From the NCBI GenBank assembly GCA_009731375.1, contig BJOX01000006.1:1434346-1498345 (forward strand): DNA of 64,000 nt. The letters run 5' to 3'. Source of the DNA: Paulinella micropora. Its lineage: Eukaryota; Cercozoa; Imbricatea; Euglyphida. The first letter of the stretch is position 1, and the number at the start of each line of letters is the position of its first letter. The position numbers were made by a program, and so were the translations under genes. Shown one piece after another: positions 18,227 through 29,240 of this stretch. Under the pieces are notes generated by a model that did no database searches, was not told the DNA's origin, and was given only the letters and a program-made list of their open reading frames with translations.

Positions 18227-21200
18227 ATACCTACGGGTGGGACAAGGCTACAGGTTTTGAACAACTTGGATATATACAGAAAGAAAGGAGTAATCTGTAT
18301 TACAAACAGCGATAACTTATGCTTAGCACGAGCAATCGTTGTAGTCAAAGCAAAAATTGAAAAACATCAAAAATACTCGTAAATTATGCGAGGACGAAAG
18401 ATACAGCAGGAAATGGCCGAGGCTTTACACGATGAAGCGAAAGTAATTAAGGATGTTTGCGGGATACCAGAAATTAATACATTTGCTTATAACATTAAAT
18501 ACAATCTGGTTATTGTTGAATTCCCTGACAAAATCATTTATAAAACAGAACTACTTTATGCGAACGGCGAACGGCTTACTAACCTTTACATTCTAAAGAC
18601 TGAAGGACATTACGATGCCATAACTAACATGAAGTCTATGCTAGGAAAATAGAATTTCTGTGAGTTATGTCTAAGAGGGTATAAGGAAAGACATGCCTGT
18701 GAAGCCAAATGTAGTATCTGTGAAACCAAGGGGTGTAAGGGCATAAATGACAAGAGCCAGTGGAAAGAATATGAGAAGTGTAATAGAAAGTTTCCAAACA
18801 CTGAATGCTTTAATAACCACATGACGACAAACTGCGATATCAAAGCGAAATGTAAATCGTGCGGTCTGAATTACAGAAAGAAGGATGAGCACAAATGCGG
18901 ATATGCGAAATGCCGAAATTGTAAACTAGTGAAACCGCTTGAGCACCAATGTGAAATAGTCCAAAAAGAAATCTTACCGCCGTCAGAGCAATACATATTC
19001 TTTGACTTTGAAGCGACACAGGACACAGGCGAGCACATTGTTAATCATGCGGAAAGCCAGTATTACGATGCGAAGGAACCGCCTATTATACATAAGAACA
19101 TTCAAGATTTCTGTAATTGGGCTTTTGACACTAAACACAGCGGATTTACATTTATTGCGCACAATGCCCGCGGTTATGATTGTCAGTTTATTCTTAAGTG
19201 GTTGGTTGATAATGGACAAACTCCATTTGTAATCTATGAAGGTGGTAAGATTATGATGATGACACTTAAGAAGTATCGGTTTATAGACAGCCTAAGTTTT
19301 CTTACGATGCCATTGTCAGACTTTCCAAAGACATTCGGACTTACGGAACTTAAGAAAGGTTTCTTCCCGCACTTCTTCAATACGGCAAAAAATAGAAACT
19401 ATGTCGGTGTAATGCCACATAAGAAACATTACGGCTACGACACGATGCGAGGAGATAAACGAAAAGAATTTCTTGAATGGTATGACGAACAAGTGAAAGC
19501 ACATAACCACTTTGATATGGCGAAGGAAATCGGTGAGTATTGTCATTCAGATGTTGATATACTGAGAAAGGGTTGTATAGATTTTAGAAACCAGTTTCTA
19601 GAGTTTGGTATTGACCCTTTTCAATATACAACTATTGCGAGTTGTGTTATGGCTTTGTATCGTGCTAAGTTTATGCCAGAGAATTCAATTGCGATATTGA
19701 AAGCGGAAAAGCAAAACAGGATGACTTCTAGGGCTTGTGTAGAATGGTTAGCATACAGAAGCAGGTTAGATAAAACTGATATTAAACACGCATTCAACGG
19801 AGGTGAAAAAATGTTTCAACTCGGGCAATCTCGTGTGTATGTAGATGGATGGGATGAGAAAAACAAAACCGCTTATGAGTTTTACGGGTGTCATTGGCAC
19901 GGATGTGATAAGTGTTGGAATAGCAATGCTTTGAATGTGAAGAAAAATAAAACAATGGGCGAACTATACAAGGAAACAATGAGAAGAGAAAAACAACTTA
20001 ACGAACAAGCGAAAGTAATAAGTATCTGGGAGTGCGAATGGAGCCTGATGAAAACCAGTGAAAGACTGGCAGAGGATACAAACGAACGAATTACTGAACA
20101 AGAAGGACTAAACCCACGAGAGGCAATGTTTGGAGGTAGAGTGAATGCTCTGAAATTATATTGGAAATCACGACATGATAATGAGTATGCGAAATATATT
20201 GACATATGCTCACTTTATCCGACCGTGATGTATTACGACCTTTATCCAAGCGGACACCATATAATTATTAGACCAAACAATGAGGAGGAAAGAAAAAGTA
20301 TGGAAAATAAAATTATAAACAGAGAATATTTCGGAGTGGCTAAGGTTAAGATGCTACCACCTAGAGGCTTACTACACCCAGTCTTACCGAAGGCGGACAG
20401 AGGTAAGATGATGTATTACTTATGCGATAAGTGCGGAATGACTGAGCAACATGGAGAATGTAAGCACACAGATAAAGAACGAGCAATAACAGGCACATGG
20501 GCAACTCCAGAAATTTACAAGGCCTTAGAGAAAGGGTATAAGTTGATAAAAGTATATGAAGTATGGCACTGGAAAGAACAAAGCAGTAGCCTATTCAAAG
20601 AATACATAAAGACATTCTTGAAAGTAAAACAAGAGTCCAGCGGATACCCCGCGGGATGTAATACGGAAGCAGAAAAACAAAATTACATAAACAGCATGGA
20701 AGTTAAAATGGGTGTAAAGATGGATGAAAGCAAAATATTTAAAAACGAAGGACGGCGAGCAGTGGCTAAGTTGTGCTTGAACTCTTTATGGGGCAAGTTT
20801 GGACAGAAACAAAATAAAACACAGAACAAAATGATAAAGGATAAAGATACCTTATACAAACTATTGAACGATAAATCAGTGGATAATATAAATATTAACA
20901 TAATTAACGACCAAATTGTAGAAGCCAGTTATGACTTAAAACAGGATGCGGTGAGCGACCCGATTAAAACAAATATTGTGGTTGCTTTATTTACTACATG
21001 CCACGCGAGAATGAGACTTTACAATATGATGGACAGATTAGGCAATAGGATATTGTATCATGACACAGACAGCGTAATATATACGACTAACAAAGAAATT
21101 AATGAGGCAGATGTAGAGACAGGCGATTTACTGGGAGATTGGACTGATGAATTGAAAGGAGCAAAAATAAAAACCTTTGTGGGAGGCGGGCCGAAATGTT

Positions 21201-21583
21201 ATGGATACTTATTAGATAATGGTAAAGCCAGTATGAAAGTAAAAGGATTTAGTATGAACTATGAAACGAAAAAAGCATTGAATTTACCGAATATGTTAAG
21301 TGTAATAAGTTGCGGGCTAGGTATTACGAACACTGAATTATTTGAGAATGGTAAAAATGAACTGGCTGAATTGTTGGAGACTGATGAAGAATTACGGATT
21401 GCTAAGCGAATTGAGAAGTCTGGAAAAGTAGTTATAATAGAAAACAACAAAATTACAAGAGATAAACAAAAGAAAAAAATAACAAGCGAATACTTAGAAA
21501 AGATATTTAGTTTTACATATACGAAAAGACAAGTTATCGGAATTGTAGAGAATGCGATTGAAACTAGACCTTTTGGATTTTAA
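18227..21583 (+). pseudogene. polB: Protein-primed DNA polymerase B, main part (exonuclease and polymerase domains)
   Basis: Continues the polymerase after Gypsy-1 in the same phase. The N-terminal segment (NSDNLCLARAIVV) is typical of Polinton polymerases. A Cys-rich zinc-binding region follows (about 18656-18960). Exonuclease motifs are FDFEAT (about 19000), HNARGYDCQF (about 19160) and HSDVDILRKGC (about 19545). A Cys/His insertion YGCHWHGCDKCW lies near 19880. Polymerase motifs are DICSLYPTVMYY (about 20200), KLCLNSLWGKFG (about 20770) and the catalytic YHDTDSVIY (about 21056). Two in-frame stops, TAA at 18380-18382 and TAG at 18650-18652, lie inside conserved sequence. With the transposon they make the gene non-functional here, although the catalytic half (from 18821) is one intact frame. 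It would replicate the provirus genome by protein priming. Confidence 0.93.
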
Positions 21584-21647
21584 AAAAATAAAGATGATAA
21601 ATAATTAATTTTTTTCCATAAAATTTTTTACCACTCTATATAGACCA

Positions 21648-21935
21648 ATGACCACCCTCACCAGATTATGTGAGAAGTTTGAGAAACTCTCTATTGAAAA
21701 TAAAAAAGAAACATTTTCTCTTACCGATGTTAAAAAGATAATTACTGACGAAATCCAAATGATTGAAAATGCACGGGCAGGCAAGCCAAGGGATATTTTT
21801 CCATTCGGTAAGTATAAAGGTAAGAAAATTCAAGATGTTGCTACCATTGACAAACCATATCTAGAATGGGTTATGAAACAGCCGTGGTTTGAGAAATTTA
21901 CTGACATTAAAAGTGAAGTAAAAAAATATATTTGA
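21648..21935 (+). CDS. Small protein with ExoX C-terminal / DUF3820-like domain
   Basis: 95 codons. Residues about 50-80 carry FPFGKYKGKKIQDV...YLEWVMKQPWF, the pattern of the small domain found at the C-terminus of exodeoxyribonuclease X and in DUF3820 proteins. The N-terminal half is a helical charged segment. No nuclease motif is present, so it is probably an accessory binding protein, perhaps for DNA replication given its place after the polymerase. TATATAGACCA precedes the ATG. The TGA stop is the start of a TGATATTT motif that recurs at other gene ends of the provirus. Confidence 0.65.
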   Translation: MTTLTRLCEKFEKLSIENKKETFSLTDVKKIITDEIQMIENARAGKPRDIFPFGKYKGKKIQDVATIDKPYLEWVMKQPWFEKFTDIKSEVKKYI

Positions 21936-21989
21936 TATTTTTGCTAAACGATTTTTTAATATTTATATATATATATATATATATATATC

Positions 21990-22502
21990 ATGTCAGACCT
22001 GAACACAAAACAAGACTACTTGAATGAAATTGAAAAATGGAACCTTGACAGCGGCAATGTCAAAATGCCGACAATTAAATGGACTAAGGCTGACATTGTA
22101 TCTTTCTATGAGCAATACGAGCCGAGGGACTCCAACGAAGTTGAAGTTGCGACCTTCGGTCAGCATGACAACGTGAAAGTAGTTATTCCATTGGAGGCTA
22201 CACTAGCAAAAATTATAATGGAGGAACCAAGCACTCCTTTTAAGGCGACTGATTTAAAAGAGACTGGAATTACCGAAATCAAGGCTAATTTTGGCGAAGA
22301 AATAGCGAATGCTACATGTACAGAAGAAGGATGTATATTAAATAAAGCACCTTGTAAAGAGTGTAAGAAAAAAAATGTGTTATCAGTTTCAATTGACGAT
22401 GATAGAATTTGCGATGTGGCATGTGTACTTTCATTTCTAGAAAAAAATGAAGAAATGAATGAAGTTAGAAAAAATAATTTTATCGAGTATTTTAAAAAGT
22501 GA
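21990..22502 (+). CDS. Hypothetical 170-aa protein with Cys cluster
   Basis: Starts after a TA dinucleotide run (about 21963-21988). Not recognised. Acidic overall, with a possible zinc-binding cluster near residues 110-130 (CTEEGC, then CKECKKK) and further cysteines at about 140-145. It follows the DUF3820-like gene on the same strand. Ends in TGATATTTG, the motif shared with other genes here. Probably an early or replication-block gene by position only. Confidence 0.55.
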   Translation: MSDLNTKQDYLNEIEKWNLDSGNVKMPTIKWTKADIVSFYEQYEPRDSNEVEVATFGQHDNVKVVIPLEATLAKIIMEEPSTPFKATDLKETGITEIKANFGEEIANATCTEEGCILNKAPCKECKKKNVLSVSIDDDRICDVACVLSFLEKNEEMNEVRKNNFIEYFKK

Positions 22503-22518
22503 TATTTGTTTAAGAGGT

Positions 22519-23021
22519 CTAAAAATGATTTAATTCTTTATGTTGTTTAATAACCCACATTAAATGAAATTTAGTTTTCATATGTCTTTTTTTGTGTTGG
22601 TGTGAATACAGCATACCGCATTGACATATAAATTTTTTTCCAGCATGTATTTTTATTCGTTCTTTATGTATTTCTTTATATTGTCTGTTGTATTGCTTTT
22701 TGTTATGATTACAAGGAACGTTAATGCCACTTTTGAAGCAAGTATTGACACATTTCGTATGTCTTATCCAGTATCCCTCTCTCTGTTCTAACTATCACAA
22801 GGAAAGGCTTCAACTAGTTCTATTCTGTAATCATTTCTTTCTATTATTGAAAATGATGTAGTATAATCAGTCGTCTTTCCATTTTTGTGTTGTTCATAAT
22901 TATATCTATGAGTTTTCATTCTCGTTTCAAGTGGTTTAATTGTGCTTCCAACATATATCTCGCCTGTTTTGTTGCATATAAGTTTATAGATTTTTCCGTG
23001 TTGATATTTGTTGTAGTTCAT
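22519..23021 (-). pseudogene. GIY-YIG endonuclease with C-terminal zinc finger, one frameshift
   Basis: The start at 23021 (MNYNKYQHGKIYKL) is preceded by ATTATATA-ATG. KIYKLICNKTGEIYVGST is the GIY-YIG core, followed by Arg and His residues of the active site. At about 22790 the frame breaks: a TAG appears, but one frame over the family pattern resumes (REGYWIRHTKCVN), as expected if one T of a TTT were missing. The C-terminus holds a C2H2-like finger (CQCGMLYS...KRHMKTKFH). Polintons, virophages and giant viruses often carry such nucleases; a role in DNA cleavage or spread is inferred. It ends at a TAG at 22519-22521. Confidence 0.75.
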
Positions 23022-23076
23022 TATATAATGGAATAGAGTTTTATTTAATATAAAATTAACTCCATCCACATCCACA

Positions 23077-24315
23077 CTAAGGATCTTCTAACCAAGTAAA
23101 AGCATACTGAATACTTATAGTCTGATTTGTAGTAGCCTGTGCTGTTATAGTAAGCCTTTCGCTTGGCAACATATCATCTAAATCATAATCATTAAAATCA
23201 ATGCTTTGAGCATCATTCGTATTAACAAATACAACGGCAATAGTATTTCCACCAGCAATAGTTGCGGTAGTATCAAATGAAACCAGACTTGTATTAGTAT
23301 TGTTTTCAGCATAGACAGCACCAGTAAGGGTAGCATTTTTGATTACTTTAATGATTACACCAGATTTACCATCTGTATTTAAGACATTTAGCCGTCTTGG
23401 ATACACTATACTATAATTTGCAATGGTGTTTCCAATAATATTAGTATTATTTCTCATAGTAAAAGCATGAGTTGCTACATTCGTCGTATTTGGTGTTCTT
23501 TCATAAATAAATGGAATACCTCTTATGATTTCAGTTCCTTCAATAAAGCATCCAACACTGGCAATTCTAAGATTTTGGATTTGCGGATTAGCGCCAACGG
23601 ATAACGAAGCCAAGAATGGTAAAGTAGTATTATTAAGAGATGTAGCAGTTTTGCTGTTAGCATATCGTATAGCATGGACTAGTTGATATAGCCCAGTGTT
23701 TGGATTTTCAATATAAAATGATATCTGACCAAAACCTAAGTATTGATATTTAATCTGAAATACATTACCCTTACTGAAATCAATGGCTGGTAAGTAATCT
23801 GTTCCATCTGCTTTATCTACATTCCATTGACTTTGTTTAACCTCAGTAATGACAGTGGAGTTGTTTAATTGATATATTTTCATTACACCACTTTCTCTTG
23901 AGAGGAAAAAACCGTCCGTTAAGAAGGAATCACCAATACCTACATAAGATGAATATCCGCCTGCTTCATTTGTATTCCACAAAGCAGTAAATCTGACACA
24001 TACACCCATACCAGCACGATATTTAATTTTCTTTTTTGTTTCAATGAATAATCTTGAACCTCCAACTGCCTGTGTTGTTAGATATGCCATAGCACTCTTT
24101 TGGTCTAATGTAGCACCAGTAGTGCTTGTGTTCCACTTAGAGGTATTTACATTATACATAAATGTTTCTTGTATAATCGGTGTGTATTGTGATGTTGCTA
24201 ATTCACCAAATGCTGTTTTTTCAACATTAGTCTAAAGATAACGATCATGCCTGACTTCTACATTTACGAAATCTCCGTCGGGATTTTGTGCGACCAAATT
24301 TCTCTGGTGGGACAT
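23077..24315 (-). pseudogene. Putative virion surface protein, in-frame TAG near the start
   Basis: Most of the protein is one 360-codon frame (from an ATG at 24159), but the natural start is probably the ATG at 24315 (MSHQRNLVAQNPDGDF), 52 codons upstream in the same frame, with a TAG at 24232-24234 between. The upstream peptide is clearly coding (RHDRYL, then TNVEKTAFGELATSQYTPII), so the TAG looks like a mutated sense codon. The body is rich in beta-strand patterns (VRFTALWNTNEAGG, YVGIGDSFLTDGFFL) reminiscent of lectin-like or LamG-like sandwiches in viral surface proteins, but I cannot assign a family. It lies next to the capsid gene on the same strand. Its 3' end overlaps the start region of the GIY-YIG reading frame. 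Confidence 0.55.
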
Positions 24316-24361
24316 TGTAGGTCTATATTATCAAAAAAATAAATTAACTATCGAAAATTAA

Positions 24362-25849
24362 TTACGAGATTGTAATCATATTTGCCTTAACCTGTACCTC
24401 CCGCTGAGTGATTGCCACGGTGTAATGGTTGTAGGCGGCATTCGCGGTGGTCGCAATAAACTCCCATCGTCGCTCAGTATCAAGACTTAAACCGCTGATT
24501 TCATTTTGGTCTTTGCTCCATAGCGGGCGGGTATTATCCCAAGGATCAACCCAGAACCAATTGTATTTATACACATCGTTATTCAACAAGGCCGAACCCT
24601 CAACCTTTGGCCTCAAATACATATAGTCTTCTTCGCTCGCAGTGTCAATGTTGAATTCTTGCTGGCGGGAACCATCCAGAGTAGTGTAAAAATTGACAAC
24701 CTTAGTAGCGCCACGATTATCGTTGTCATAGGCTGTGTTCTTTCTTTCTTCTGTGTTAAAAACAGAGTGATAAATCTTCTTCAAACGGCGACCGTGGCCT
24801 CTGTCAAATCGCATAATAATGTTTTGGCTTGTGCTTGCTTGTGTAGTATTCTTATAAACATAGGGATAATCAATATTGAAGTTCATGCCTTCGGGGCTAG
24901 CAATCTTCTGCTGGATTGATTGAATGACATCAGGGTTCGTTTCAACCGCAAGAAACAAGGCAAGATTGGTGACATCAGCAGATACAGCCATAGCCATGGT
25001 AGCATTTGCTGCGGCAAGATAAGCAGTGCTAATACAAGTAGCCGCACCATTCGTCACCGTATAACCGGTTCTGTCAGTAGCACCCCACACAATCCGCATA
25101 GTCAAAATTTCTGGAAACATAATAGTCTTATCAAGTGCGAAAATAGTGTTAATAATCATACCCAAAGGAATTTTAACATTTATGGCCAAAGTGGCATTCG
25201 CTCCACTTCCCACAAGATACTTCGCCTCGTTGTAATTAACATTTACGGCGGATAGTGCTCCAACTCCAGTCGTTAGAGCAGCATCATCATGACGACGAGC
25301 AGAAATCACTGGCTCACGCAATAGACCCTGAGTAGAAGCGGCAACATCGTTAGCACCATCAGCGGCCGCACGAAAGGCTGTTCTAGTTGCTTCAACGGTA
25401 CTAATGTTAATCAAGCCGTTAGCATTACACTTTTGGAGCATACAACCATATCCACTAGCATCGCCGTGGTTAGGAAGGTCTAGGAAATCCTTCAAACTCA
25501 TTTCTGGTTTCCACAGCATCTTAGTTATCATTCTGAGATGGTTAAGGTCGCACAGATAAACACCGCTACGGGTCTGAAGTTGTATCTGGCTAATTTGTGA
25601 AAGGCAGTCCATAAAAATTCTAGAATAAACATTGGCACCAGCCGCTCTCATAGTATAAGTAAAACTCAAATAAGACCGAGCGAGATTAAAAGGTCGGCTA
25701 ATAAGGTCAAAACTTCGTTCTTGTCCGCCAGCAGTGGTGACTTCAAATGATCCAGAACCCTCACGAGGGGCGAGCTTATTCAAACGATAAGAAGCACTGA
25801 TGTAGTCGGTTCTAGAAAAGTCTAATTCTCCGCCGTGTTGAGTTGGCAT
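24362..25849 (-). CDS. mcp: Major capsid protein (double jelly-roll)
   Basis: An intact 495-codon frame. The N-terminal region with ISRPFNLARSYLSFTYTM and SQIQLQTRSGVYLCDL, the long beta-rich middle and the C-terminal NNDVYKYNWFWVDPWDN match the layout of double-jelly-roll capsid proteins of Polinton-like viruses and virophages. Length is normal for that group. It would form the hexons of an icosahedral capsid with the penton encoded just upstream. Ends with TAA. A pair of hairpins lies between its start and the penton gene (25936-26086). Assignment is from pattern and context; a structure prediction would confirm it. Confidence 0.8.
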   Translation of the reverse strand: MPTQHGGELDFSRTDYISASYRLNKLAPREGSGSFEVTTAGGQERSFDLISRPFNLARSYLSFTYTMRAAGANVYSRIFMDCLSQISQIQLQTRSGVYLCDLNHLRMITKMLWKPEMSLKDFLDLPNHGDASGYGCMLQKCNANGLINISTVEATRTAFRAAADGANDVAASTQGLLREPVISARRHDDAALTTGVGALSAVNVNYNEAKYLVGSGANATLAINVKIPLGMIINTIFALDKTIMFPEILTMRIVWGATDRTGYTVTNGAATCISTAYLAAANATMAMAVSADVTNLALFLAVETNPDVIQSIQQKIASPEGMNFNIDYPYVYKNTTQASTSQNIIMRFDRGHGRRLKKIYHSVFNTEERKNTAYDNDNRGATKVVNFYTTLDGSRQQEFNIDTASEEDYMYLRPKVEGSALLNNDVYKYNWFWVDPWDNTRPLWSKDQNEISGLSLDTERRWEFIATTANAAYNHYTVAITQREVQVKANMITIS

Positions 25850-25935
25850 TTTGTTTTTAGGTTTTTGGCAGTTGTGAAATTAACTAATTCACCAGAATAT
25901 ATTTATAGAAAAAATAAATAATTCTAAAATTAATT

Positions 25936-26086
25936 GATATTTTATTCTGACTTCGTCATCATAAAACATCGTAAAAAAATAATTAATGGTTGTCGATGTT
26001 TGAGAGTAAGCGAGAATGCGTAGCACGACCATCTCGTAGAGTGATTACGCCCTTCGGGCAGTAAAGCGCAATTCTCAAATATCATC
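25936..26086. terminator. Twin hairpins between penton and capsid genes
   Basis: Hairpin 1 (25936-25971): GATATTTTAT...ATAAAACATCG. Hairpin 2 (25994-26086): CGATGTTTGAGA...TCTCAAATATCA, with a GCCC-TTC-GGGC stem inside. The penton stop codon (TGA) lies in the outer arm of hairpin 2. The same signature recurs at 26909-27100 and 29594-29710. Probably a signal for mRNA 3' ends. Confidence 0.7.
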
Positions 26087-26897
26087 GGGACTTTAACAAA
26101 TTGAAAAATGATGTAAATAAATTAAAATAATTTGTCTCTCTGTAAATTAATAATGTCATAACAATACCTAACCCATTAAGATTTATAGCCTGATCGTTTT
26201 CGTCTGTAAGATAAAACCTATATACATTATTTAAACTAGTTGATAATTTCTTACCATACTCCGACCCACTTCCGTCGTATATAATGGCACCAAATGGAAT
26301 TTCGTTGGCTGTGTATATTTCTTGTAGCACATGATTATCTCCTTCACCAACTAAGTCCGATTGAAGGTATAAAGTCTTTTCTCCAGTTAGAATAATCNNN
26401 NNNNNNNTAGATTTAATTAAATCATTAGCGAAGAAATATGTTGAATTTCTATCAAAACCCATTACCTCGTGAATACGGGTATCACCATCAAATATAAACC
26501 TCGGTTGAATACCTCCGTTATTTGAAACACTGAATGTTAATTTACCATCCTCCGCTTCTGTGTTGGTATTGTTGCTTGAGACAACATAAGTATAGTCATT
26601 CGGACTTTCTGTCGTCAGTACCTCAGACAACTTATTTTTTAAATTGTTCATTGTGTAGTTTCCCTCAGGTATCGTAATTAAAGCCTCATACCCGTCTTGG
26701 GATAATGTAAAAGTATTATATGGTGAAGCCACAGAGTAATAAGATTTTGGAACATAGATATGAAGAATTTTACAATGTGTGGGATTGTCTAGTGATTTTA
26801 AGTTTATTTCGTGTGTAAAGTCGCTATCTGTACCCGTTATTCTATTTTTACTATTTATGTAATAGATACCCGAACTTCTCCCTCCCTTATAGTCCAT
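26082..26897 (-). CDS. Penton base / minor capsid protein
   Basis: About 271 codons with a 10-N gap at 26398-26407. The N-terminus GIYYINSKNRITGTDSDFTHEI, the IYVPKSYY segment, IPEGNYTMNNLKNKLSEVL and the C-terminal INLNGLGIVMTLLIYRE match the single jelly-roll penton proteins of Polintons and related viruses. It would occupy the capsid vertices. TATAATATATC-ATG precedes the start; the stop TGA starts a TGATATTTG motif and hairpin 2 of the 25936-26086 pair. Confidence 0.8.
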   Translation of the reverse strand: MDYKGGRSSGIYYINSKNRITGTDSDFTHEINLKSLDNPTHCKILHIYVPKSYYSVASPYNTFTLSQDGYEALITIPEGNYTMNNLKNKLSEVLTTESPNDYTYVVSSNNTNTEAEDGKLTFSVSNNGGIQPRFIFDGDTRIHEVMGFDRNSTYFFANDLIKSXXXXIILTGEKTLYLQSDLVGEGDNHVLQEIYTANEIPFGAIIYDGSGSEYGKKLSTSLNNVYRFYLTDENDQAINLNGLGIVMTLLIYRETNYFNLFTSFFNLLKSR

Positions 26898-26908
26898 GAT
26901 ATATTATA

Positions 26909-27100
26909 GATAGTTTAGAATTGCGCTTCGTGCTTTCGCACTCTCACTTATTCTAAACCATCGTTTTTTTCTTTTTCAAAAAAAATTAATGCTTATTGTA
27001 ATCCTTAAAAGTGCGTAGCCCCCGATGTTTATGGAAGGGGCTGGGCCCCTTTCCAAACCCGCGGGGTATGGTAGGGGTGGAACCCCTCCAAACAAATATC
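26909..27100. terminator. Twin hairpins between protease and penton genes
   Basis: Hairpin 1 (26909-26963): GATAGTTTAGAAT...ATTCTAAACCATCG, followed on the plus strand by a T-run. Hairpin 2 (27023-27100): CGATGTTT...AACAAATATC, enclosing two further GC-rich stems (GGAAGGGGCTGGGCCCCTTTCC and GGGGTGG-AACCCC). Same outer signature as the pairs at 25936-26086 and 29594-29710. The protease stop TGA overlaps its edge. Confidence 0.7.
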
Positions 27101-29189
27101 AAATGTATGTATCAAAATTACCATACCCATTCTGTGCTTTTAATTTCTCCGCTTCTTCTTCTTTTAAGTCTGTATAGCCACTAGCAAACTTAAATCGGTT
27201 GCCTTTCGCCCGCTCCATTAAAAATCTCATACTATGCCAACCGCATGTGTCTGAGGTGTTTGATTGATTTTTAACCTTATTTACTTTCATTAATAGATAT
27301 GTGCTTGGGTGGCTTCGGTCAATTAGTTGTTTCATTTGTTGTTGAAGTCTTCTGTTGGCTCGTAAAGTGCTAAGGGGTCATAGACTTCAACACTCCTGTC
27401 TTTATCTAGACTTATCAATACTGCGATCCAAAGACCCTGATTGCTTGTGGTTGTCCAAATTCATAATAAATCCGTATCGTTTTCTGCTTCCGGGCTTCAA
27501 CTTGTAGATTTCATCACTGGCTATTGCTCCGAGATACCATCCATATTTTTTCATTATATCATCTATTTCATTAGTCATTAAACCGCGACCCTCTCCTTCC
27601 TGCATGGATTGCTCTTGCTGTTGCTCGTCTGTCTGTGGCTCCTCTGGTTGTGTTCGGTCTGGCGGTGTAGTCGTATCTGTTGCAGGCTCTGGTGGCGGGG
27701 GTATGGTTGTCTCCGCGATGAGTGGCTTTGCCACGATGTTCTGCTCCGCAGAACTTGTTCTCGGGGTAAGCGGTTGGGGCATTCCTTCATCAATATTTAA
27801 ATCTGTTGAAACTCGTTTATCTAAATTTGGATCGGAAGTCATTTTGTTCGTTAGAGTATTTACAAAATCCTGTTTGTTCATTGTGTGTTTCCAATCTTTG
27901 CGGGCTAAGTATTTTTTAATTATTTTTATTGAAAATACCTTATCAATTAATTCTTCTAATGTCTTCGCTCCATTCCCTTTTTGTTCATTAATACCCATAT
28001 ACTCTTCATATCTAGCATAATCCGCTACTTTTCTTTTTACATTTTCCTTTTCATTTCCAACATCAATATTAAACCTTTTAATCATGTTAGTTATCCACTT
28101 TGAAGTGTCTTTGTAATTTAATTTTTTATGTCCATCACTATCTAGTCTCTTTTTTAAAGCCTGTGCTAACTCTTTTATAGTAATGTTTGGGTGATAAGTT
28201 TTTGAAAATGCAGAGATTAAAAATTGATTAATTTGTAAATTTTCAAAATGCTTACCCTTTTCTTCTGCCTTCTTTTCTTCCTTTTCAAGTTTTTCTTTAT
28301 ATTCTTCTGCTAACTTTTTCTGTTCCTCTAAAGATGTAGCTGTGGCTATAGCAGTCTGAATATCTTGACTGGCTTTTTGTAAGTCTTTACGATTCAACTT
28401 TTTTATGAACTTATCTGTATATCCTGCTAATTTCAGTGTTTCAATATCTTTCTGCTTTTGCTTTTTTTCTTCCTCATTTTGCTCTTTCGTTTTCAATGGT
28501 GCTTCATCTCCTAAATTAGGTAATGGCGGTGCTTGTGGTGGTGCTCCTAATGGCGGTGCTTATTGTGGTGCTCCTAATGGTGGTGCTTGTGGCTGTCCAT
28601 GTTGTGGTGGCATAATATATTGATATTGTGGTGGCGGTGGTAATGCTTGTATCCTATTTTTTCTGTCTTCTTCATATTTTACATCTTCTATGAGTTTTTG
28701 CTCCCTTCTTAGTTCTCTGGCTTTTTGTTCTGGTCGTTCATTTATCTCCGCTAGTTCTCTTTTGTGTTGCCTGTCCTTTATTTCTTTTTGTTCCTCGGCA
28801 TCGGCTATGTCTTTTCGTTCTAGCCTTTTCTTTTCTTCTATCACATCTTCCCTCTTCTTCTTTTCCTTTTCTTCCTCGTCATGTATTAACTCATATTTCT
28901 TTTGTAAGTTGCTTTGTATCTGGTTTCTGTTCTCGTGTTCAAGACGATTGAAATCAGATTTGATTATTTTTTCCCTTGGTTTGCGGCCCTGCCTTTGTGG
29001 CCTCGGCTTACCAATATATTTCAAAAACAACTTAACGATTTGAAGTGTGCTCATATCATTTGTTTTCTTACCAAAATTAAGATAATACTTTTTACCCTTC
29101 TGGATAATATAAGGTCTCCCGCTCTTATTCCTATAAACCCTAGGTGGACGGACTTTTGCCTTTTTCTTATTAGTCTTTTTAGCGACCAT
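27099..29189 (-). pseudogene. Basic coiled-coil protein joined to adenain-like maturation protease, broken
   Basis: The frame opens at 29189 after TATATACAATG with a basic N-terminus (MVAKKTNKKKAKVRPPRV), then a long charged coiled coil and Pro/Gln repeats. A TAA at 28560-28562 sits inside the repeats where its neighbour unit has CAA, and the same frame resumes to 27402. Its end (GLMTNEIDDIMKKYG, DEIYKL, GFIMNLDNHKQSGS) is the start of an adenovirus-type cysteine protease, but two bases appear lost exactly at the expected His-Trp pair. The fold continues in another frame (IAVLISLDKDRSVEVYDPLA) and, after one more apparent base loss, in 27335-27099 with the catalytic Cys (SDTCGWHSMRFL). Polinton proteases of this kind process virion proteins. 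This copy cannot be active as read. Confidence 0.8.
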
Positions 29190-29240
29190 TGTATATAATT
29201 AAACACAAAAATATTTTCAATTCGTTGTATGAAAAATCAT

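Noticed and set aside
18380-24234. Reassigned stop codons (TAA/TAG as Gln) in the provirus
   Set aside because: Capsid, polymerase and other genes end in TAA or TGA, internal stops include TGA, and two of them are point changes within repeats, so mutation is simpler.
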